64,000 nt of DNA from a virus. The stretch is taken from positions 168,684 to 232,683 of IMG/VR virus record IMGVR_UViG_3300044638_006750; one strand, 5' to 3'. Shown here piece after piece: positions 59,726-64,000 of this stretch. Every line of letters starts with the position of its first letter. The stretch's first letter is position 1. Position numbers and translations under genes: made by a program. The notes below the pieces were generated by a model, which was not told the DNA's origin, made no database searches, and saw only the letters and a program-made list of their open reading frames with translations.

Positions 59726-59754
59726 ATCATATCATATCGGCTGGCAACAGTCAA
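59726..59754 (-). promoter_or_regulatory. Sigma70-type promoter
   Basis: TTGACT (59754-59749), 17-base spacer with GCCGAT, TATGAT (59731-59726). It drives the 59719/59639 set. Confidence 0.7.
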
Positions 59755-59758
59755 GACC

Positions 59759-60028
59759 TTAATCGTCATCTTCGCAGGATAATTTTCCTATCGGATAATT
59801 CGGATTTGCCAATAAAGAAATTCTGCCATCACTATAATTTACTTTATAGATATAAATATCTTTTACATTTGGATCTTTTTTTAAGTCTTCAATTAGTTGC
59901 TCGGTATTATATTCACTCAGTCTAGTACGATATTTGGGTAAATATTCTTTATATTCTTTTCCCATACTTTTATATGTATAATACATACGGCCTTGACATT
60001 CACTATCTATTGAACTTCGTATTATCAT
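59759..60028 (-). CDS. Hypothetical small protein
   Basis: 89 residues from ATG 60028 (GGAGG upstream). Alpha/beta; no family recognised. Confidence 0.5.
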   Translation of the reverse strand: MIIRSSIDSECQGRMYYTYKSMGKEYKEYLPKYRTRLSEYNTEQLIEDLKKDPNVKDIYIYKVNYSDGRISLLANPNYPIGKLSCEDDD

Positions 60029-60067
60029 AGTAGCCTCCATTAAATGCTACTATAAATATACCCCTAA

Positions 60068-60580
60068 TTAGTTAGTTTTTATTTTCTCTCTAGACTCATA
60101 TTCTTCTTGAGTTAAATACTTTTGAGTTTTCATATCAAAACTTGAGAATGTTCCCATCCCCATACATTTGCTGCAACCTGTTTTTTCTACTTTTGGCCCA
60201 ATCTCAGCATATTCTTTCATCATGGTCATAAAAGTAGTTTGGGCTAATGGACAAAGAAATTTACCACCAAAAGGATATTTATCCTTGTCTTCGATGTTAT
60301 CACAAACTTTGCATCTGTCAATACTTATATGTTTATTGAACCATAGTGTCATCTTGGCTTGATACATTAGTTCATTAACATCTTCTTTTCTTTCTCCAGT
60401 ACCTTTACAATACAAGCATTTGATAAAGATTTCTTTATATTTTTCATTATAAGATTGTAATCGTATAGATTTTAGATAGTCATATAAGTTATACTTTTCT
60501 GGTATAAAAAATGTTAAAATGAATAAAATTATAGCAGATACTATTAGGAATTGTTGATAGGGTTCGATTTTAGTGTTCAT
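60068..60580 (-). CDS. Membrane-anchored zinc-finger protein
   Basis: 170 residues: an N-terminal transmembrane segment (FLIVSAIILFILTFFIP), then CLYCKGTGER, CKVCDNIED and CSKCMGMGTF. The CxxCxGxG repeats resemble the DnaJ zinc domain. ATGA junction upstream. Function unknown. Confidence 0.55.
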   Translation of the reverse strand: MNTKIEPYQQFLIVSAIILFILTFFIPEKYNLYDYLKSIRLQSYNEKYKEIFIKCLYCKGTGERKEDVNELMYQAKMTLWFNKHISIDRCKVCDNIEDKDKYPFGGKFLCPLAQTTFMTMMKEYAEIGPKVEKTGCSKCMGMGTFSSFDMKTQKYLTQEEYESREKIKTN

Positions 60581-60714
60581 GATATTAACTCCACAAATTT
60601 CCAGATTCCTAGTCCCATAAGAAGTAATAGCATCACCATACCTAGTGTAGCTAAAGTTGCTACTACAGAAAACATTAGCTTAAATATTGGATCTGGTTCA
60701 AGATTATGGAACAT
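60577..60714 (-). CDS. Small single-pass membrane protein
   Basis: 45 residues: LEPDPIFKLMFSV, then a transmembrane stretch (LATLGMVMLLLLMGLGIW). ATGA junction with the 60580 gene; overlaps the upstream gene by 11 bp. Confidence 0.55.
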   Translation of the reverse strand: MFHNLEPDPIFKLMFSVVATLATLGMVMLLLLMGLGIWKFVELIS

Positions 60715-60955
60715 AATCAACACACTCTACTTTCTTAACAACTGCGTTATTATTAATATGTTTAATCATTTCAATATGTTTTTTAGCTTTATCAAATGAA
60801 GTAAATTTAATTACGCTTCTAATTGGTGGAACTTCTGAATGACCAAACCATTCATATTCAGATAGATAACTCCAAAATAACCATCCTTTTTTCTGAATCT
60901 GATACCACTCGTACCCATTTCCATTAACAAATTTACATATTTTATATTTGGTCAT
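60704..60955 (-). CDS. Hypothetical small protein
   Basis: 83 residues; YEWYQIQKKGWLFWSYL, then a helix KAKKHIEMIKHI. A small alpha/beta protein. GGAAA upstream. Function unknown. Confidence 0.5.
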   Translation of the reverse strand: MTKYKICKFVNGNGYEWYQIQKKGWLFWSYLSEYEWFGHSEVPPIRSVIKFTSFDKAKKHIEMIKHINNNAVVKKVECVDYVP

Positions 60956-61076
60956 TATCTAATTTCCTATTTAGATTGTAAATACGACACTTTTGTAATG
61001 TTGCATAAACAGTGATGAAAATACCAATAAGTTGCATAGAATACCAGAAGTATAGTTCAATTATTAAACCATTCAT
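60942..61076 (-). CDS. Small membrane protein
   Basis: 44 residues with a central hydrophobic stretch (FWYSMQLIGIFITVYA), basic C-terminus. Overlaps both neighbours by 14-20 bp. Tentative. Confidence 0.45.
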   Translation of the reverse strand: MNGLIIELYFWYSMQLIGIFITVYATLQKCRIYNLNRKLDNDQI

Positions 61077-61215
61077 AAATTTCAAACCATCTCCAATTCT
61101 CTATTGATTTTCTATTAGATCTACTATGATAGTCATTATACTGAATCTTGAATCCTCTTGGACTAAATTTGTAATGATAAGATCCAAACCTAACATTAAA
61201 ATATAAATCACTCAT
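61057..61215 (-). CDS. Hypothetical small protein
   Basis: 52 residues, aromatic and basic (FGSYHYKFSPRGFKIQYNDY); ATGA junction with the 61212 gene. Function unknown. Confidence 0.5.
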   Translation of the reverse strand: MSDLYFNVRFGSYHYKFSPRGFKIQYNDYHSRSNRKSIENWRWFEIYEWFNN

Positions 61216-61649
61216 TCCATACCACCCATCAACCACTTCTTAACATTAATAGGATGCTCATTACTAAACTGAGGAGTTGAACTAATGTAGCCAGCAGCAA
61301 GATTAATAATAACATTTTGTTTCTCTATCACATTTTCCAAGTCTTTAATTCGTTGAAAATTATTAAGATCAGACTTAAATGCGTTATTAAGTTTAATATC
61401 TTGCTCTTCGGTTTTCTTTTGTAAAGGGATTATTCTTGTTGTCCATAATTCATCTATATCTTTTTTTCTTTGCTCTTCTGATTTTGCTAGTTTTTCTTCT
61501 AAGTCTTTATAACTTTTATTAGGTGAATAAACTCTCGCTGTGCATTTTTCAAATTCTGCTTTTTCTTTTTTCAAGTCAGCTATGATATATCTTAGCTCAT
61601 CATTTATTTGAACTAACTCGTCATAAGTTAGTTTATTGGAGTCTCTCAT
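61212..61649 (-). CDS. Coiled-coil protein
   Basis: 145 residues; most of the length is a coiled coil (ELRYIIADLKKEKAEFEKCT, KDLEEKLAKSEEQRKKDIDE), with a short C-terminal tail. ATGA junction with the upstream gene. Function unknown. Confidence 0.55.
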   Translation of the reverse strand: MRDSNKLTYDELVQINDELRYIIADLKKEKAEFEKCTARVYSPNKSYKDLEEKLAKSEEQRKKDIDELWTTRIIPLQKKTEEQDIKLNNAFKSDLNNFQRIKDLENVIEKQNVIINLAAGYISSTPQFSNEHPINVKKWLMGGME

Positions 61650-62092
61650 ATAAATAACCTATCTTTAAGTAATTCTCTAACGGTTTCTGTGATATTAATT
61701 CCATTAACTATAATGGTATCTTTGTTTGGAAATCTTCCAGCTTCCCGATCATACAACCACCATATAGCAAACTCTTGATCTTTAGTCAACTTGATATCGC
61801 TAGGCATATTTTTATTCATGTCTAGCAATAATTGATTTAGGGTTTCTTTGTCGGCATAAATAGTTTGATTGTACTGTTCTGCTGTTGTTATCCTATTAAT
61901 ATCAGTAGCAGAAATATACGAGCAATTATTTACAGGAAAAGGAGCGTATTTGAGAGGGTTTTGATATTGCCCCCAATTATTCTTATCATACAAATCCTGC
62001 ATCTTCTCATCAAGTTCTGTAGTTAATTCTTGATAAGTCTTTGATGGAAACATCCAATCAAACAGACTAGACAAACCTTTTATAAAACTCAT
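61646..62092 (-). CDS. Hypothetical protein
   Basis: 148 residues from ATG 62092 (ATGA junction with the membrane protein gene); a GTG at 62107 is also possible. Contains FAIWWLYDREAGRFPN. Function unknown. Confidence 0.5.
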   Translation of the reverse strand: MSFIKGLSSLFDWMFPSKTYQELTTELDEKMQDLYDKNNWGQYQNPLKYAPFPVNNCSYISATDINRITTAEQYNQTIYADKETLNQLLLDMNKNMPSDIKLTKDQEFAIWWLYDREAGRFPNKDTIIVNGINITETVRELLKDRLFI

Positions 62093-62361
62093 TTTGATAG
62101 CATCCACAGTGTTAATACGACTAAAATTGCTTCACTAATGGGAAATAAACCAAATACCAATGATCTAAACCAATAAGTTAAAAACGCACAAACCCAACAA
62201 ACTATTGGAAAACTCAAAAAAATATAGCAAACTAAAATAGCCCAAGGATCATGTTGAGCCTGTGGACTATCCATAACCATTGTTCCCATTAAACAAGGAA
62301 CTACGGCAAATAGTCCTAATACTATATTCCAAAAAGCTAAAGCATCTACAAAGTTATTCAT
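62089..62361 (-). CDS. Multi-pass membrane protein
   Basis: 90 residues with three hydrophobic segments (ALAFWNIVLGLFAVVPCL, ILVCYIFLSFPIVCWVCAFL, ISEAILVVLTLWML). ATGA junction with the upstream gene. Function unknown. Confidence 0.55.
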   Translation of the reverse strand: MNNFVDALAFWNIVLGLFAVVPCLMGTMVMDSPQAQHDPWAILVCYIFLSFPIVCWVCAFLTYWFRSLVFGLFPISEAILVVLTLWMLSK

Positions 62362-62555
62362 TTTGATCCCACTTTACTACCAGCAACTAGACCTGTTAGC
62401 CATAATGCTGCTAAATATGTCCACAGATTAGTTTGAATATTAGTATGGAACAGAGTATTAATAGCCCAAATACTAATAAAAGGAGACAGAAACAACAATA
62501 CCACCACCAGTAGAACTATTCCACCAAGAAGTCCATAATCACTATTTCTAATCAT
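62358..62555 (-). CDS. Two-segment membrane protein
   Basis: 65 residues: GGIVLLVVVLLFLSPFISIW and WTYLAALWLTGLVAG. Part of a run of three membrane protein genes. Function unknown. Confidence 0.55.
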   Translation of the reverse strand: MIRNSDYGLLGGIVLLVVVLLFLSPFISIWAINTLFHTNIQTNLWTYLAALWLTGLVAGSKVGSK

Positions 62556-62712
62556 ATTTGCTTTCTGTAAAAAAAGTTTCGTTAGCCATAAAGCCTAAAA
62601 TAAATCCAGCACTCAATAAAGATACCAGTTGCTCTTGATAAAAACAGCAAGCTAGAAAAATAGCAGCAATGCTATAAACTAGTATTAATTTTTGTTTTTG
62701 CGATTTAGTCAT
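62548..62712 (-). CDS. Small membrane protein
   Basis: 54 residues with two hydrophobic segments (LILVYSIAAIFLACCF, LVSLLSAGFILGFM). Its ATG shares bases with the upstream stop (TAATG). Confidence 0.55.
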   Translation of the reverse strand: MTKSQKQKLILVYSIAAIFLACCFYQEQLVSLLSAGFILGFMANETFFTESKYD

Positions 62713-63146
62713 TATTTCCCTACTTTCACTATTTCAAACCCAAACCCTAATAAGCGAAAGTTAAAACCATAACCCCAGTCATATGTATAGTAATAAAATT
62801 CTGTGGTCAAGTCGAGACTAAAACCGTACTGGTAAAGATCATCACTTGGATGCCATTCAGAATCTAATTTAGGACGTTGATAAAACAAGAAATTAAACGG
62901 ATGAAACCATTTTACTTCAATATTATCATACCACTTTCTGTTATCTTCAGGAAGATAGTTTTCTTGACAATTTTCACAAATCCACAATCCTCCAGCAGAT
63001 TCAATTCCGTTATTATGACTCTTGATGGGACAAAGATAACTATTATTCACACTAGTTTCTCTTTCACAAGTATAGATAGTTTCTCCACAGAATACACATT
63101 TTTCAGTAGGGGCATCGGGATTAACACACTTATCAGTATCACTCAT
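62712..63146 (-). CDS. Zinc-binding phage protein
   Basis: 144 residues from ATG 63146 (short overlap with the upstream gene). CVFCGETIYTC and CENCQENYL suggest a zinc site; the C-terminal half is aromatic and beta-rich. Function unknown. Confidence 0.5.
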   Translation of the reverse strand: MSDTDKCVNPDAPTEKCVFCGETIYTCERETSVNNSYLCPIKSHNNGIESAGGLWICENCQENYLPEDNRKWYDNIEVKWFHPFNFLFYQRPKLDSEWHPSDDLYQYGFSLDLTTEFYYYTYDWGYGFNFRLLGFGFEIVKVGK

Positions 63147-63342
63147 AATAATGAAGTTTTCTCTTATAAATTTCTGGATATTGATCTTCAATATTACTAG
63201 AATCGTCTTCGATTCCTAAAGCATACAAAGCGTGACAATAAAATGCAAGTCCTTCAAATTCACTTTCTGGATATTCTCTATGATCTCTATCATAATCTAC
63301 TACTAAAGTTCGTAGTTTTTCTAAAAATTCTTGATTAGTCAT
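63139..63342 (-). CDS. Hypothetical small protein
   Basis: 67 residues: EFLEKLRTLVVDYDRDH then FYCHALYALGIED; helical. ATGA junction upstream. Function unknown. Confidence 0.5.
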   Translation of the reverse strand: MTNQEFLEKLRTLVVDYDRDHREYPESEFEGLAFYCHALYALGIEDDSSNIEDQYPEIYKRKLHYYE

Positions 63343-63677
63343 AATACTTCCGTCAGAATTCTCCAGCTTTTAAGTTTGAGTCCTTCGTTAATAACTTCGA
63401 TTGGTTTGTTTTTGAGTTGATCTATGGTAGAGACTTTAGCGTCTTTGAGCAACTGGTTGATTTTTTTGACCATCTCTACTCTTTGATTAGACCGATCTTC
63501 TTCTGTCCATTTAGTATATTTATCTACCTTAACATCTTCGCTCCATCCACCCTCAATAAAATCAATACAACCCATCCCACTAAAACTTAATGTTACAGTA
63601 AGTCCGAATTGCATATCTTGGTATCCACCATATCCAAAACTAACCTTCTCAATTTTGCCTAGTGCCTTTTCTTCCAT
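63339..63677 (-). CDS. Conserved-looking small phage protein
   Basis: 112 residues: GKIEKVSFGYGGYQDMQFGL then GGWSEDVKVDKYTKWTEEDR. The pattern (GKI-x-x-x-x-FG-x-GGYQD) occurs in phages of several host groups. Function unknown. Confidence 0.6.
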   Translation of the reverse strand: MEEKALGKIEKVSFGYGGYQDMQFGLTVTLSFSGMGCIDFIEGGWSEDVKVDKYTKWTEEDRSNQRVEMVKKINQLLKDAKVSTIDQLKNKPIEVINEGLKLKSWRILTEVL

Positions 63678-63678
63678 T

Positions 63679-64000
63679 TTATTCTTTCAACAAAAAGTCA
63701 TTATTGATAGCTTTAAAACTAACTTCTCCACAAAAGCTCCGAATTACTATTCCTTCACGGTCTTGACTTGGTTTAGCAGAGTTGAAGTGGTCGCTATATT
63801 TGCCCTTCGCCATCTCTAGTAGATCGGTCTTAGTATATCCGAAACTTGAGCCTTTGTCAACTATAGGAACAAAATTCAAGCCAAGTTGAGAGGCTACAAT
63901 CAAAGATTTATCCAAACATAACTTCTGACCAGTTCTAATATCTATCACATTAAATATGTAAAGATCAGCATGAGATAATCCTAATGGGTTTTTTTTGTAT
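63679..64000 (-). CDS. RNA ligase-like protein, C-terminal part (cut by window edge)
   Basis: The frame is open to the right edge; the visible part is about 106 residues. REGIVIRSF (motif IV) and EVSFKAINNDFLLKE (motif V, Ser-Phe-Lys-x-Ile-Asn) are those of Rnl2-like RNA ligases. Upstream residues HADLYIFNVIDIRTGQKL fit the segment between motifs III and IIIa. The active-site Lys lies beyond the window. It may repair tRNA cut by host anticodon nucleases. Confidence 0.65.
   Translation of the reverse strand, partial: YKKNPLGLSHADLYIFNVIDIRTGQKLCLDKSLIVASQLGLNFVPIVDKGSSFGYTKTDLLEMAKGKYSDHFNSAKPSQDREGIVIRSFCGEVSFKAINNDFLLKE

Noticed and set aside
1-64000. CRISPR arrays, insertion sequences, rRNA genes, group I introns
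   Set aside because: No regular repeat-spacer arrays, transposase motifs, rRNA-like sequence or intron core were seen on reading the window.

Overview
The window looks like part of the genome of a large tailed-phage-like virus, not a bacterial chromosome. It is AT-rich and very compact: neighbouring genes often share ATGA, GTGA or TAATG junctions, and there are dozens of tiny genes. It carries a typical phage set: rIIA-like and rIIB-like proteins, a primase-like AEP protein, an ATP-dependent DNA ligase, an endonuclease VII-like resolvase, ThyX, a UVDE-type repair nuclease, a deaminase, free-standing HNH nucleases, an RNA ligase fragment, a tRNA-Leu and a tmRNA. No ribosomal or central metabolic operons are visible. 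A Tat-signal DUF1501 protein (47.3-48.6 kb), a family very abundant in Planctomycetes, suggests a planctomycete-like host; that host assignment is inference.

Layout. (1) 1-16.35 kb, minus strand: a glycan-biosynthesis operon with at least ten glycosyltransferases, a sulfotransferase, RmlB-like and GDP-mannose 3,5-epimerase-like nucleotide-sugar enzymes and a methyltransferase. GMP reductase, a nucleoside deoxyribosyltransferase-like protein and a macro-domain protein lie in the same operon. (2) 16.4-16.5 kb: a divergent promoter region. (3) 16.55-22.97 kb, plus strand: a second glycan operon (HtrL/WlaTC-type, GlcNAc-transferase-type and other glycosyltransferases, two methyltransferases) ending in a small secreted protein. 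(4) 22.97-29.7 kb, minus: an intracellular-subtilisin-like protease, a secreted trypsin-like protease, HNH, an actin-like ATPase with a small membrane protein, RuvB with a zinc-ribbon/RuvA-domain-III partner, and an AEP primase-like protein. (5) 29.7-39 kb, minus: tRNA-like element, rIIB, rIIA, many small phage proteins, a kinase-like protein, tRNA-Leu, PspC and a HhH glycosylase-like protein. (6) 39.1-44.5 kb, minus: a second sugar island (DUF1796, GT-methyltransferase fusion, two large GTs, a frameshifted GT remnant). (7) 44.5-64 kb, minus: DNA ligase, endonuclease VII, DUF1501, tmRNA, SPOUT methyltransferase, deaminase, UVDE, ThyX, and a long run of small zinc-binding, membrane or unknown proteins, ending in a partial RNA ligase. 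Only one gene there, an HNH nuclease at 55.9 kb, is on the plus strand.

How it fits together. The two sugar islands could build and modify (methylate, sulfate) an elaborate glycan on virions or on the infected cell. RuvB, its minimal RuvA-like partner, endonuclease VII, ligase, primase and UVDE form a replication, recombination and repair set. Near-consensus TTGACA/TATAAT promoters recur between 33 and 60 kb and suggest transcription by the host housekeeping polymerase. Function calls rest on motif recognition by eye; no database search was run. Where a start codon differs from the longest possible reading frame, it was chosen from Shine-Dalgarno sequences or gene junctions.
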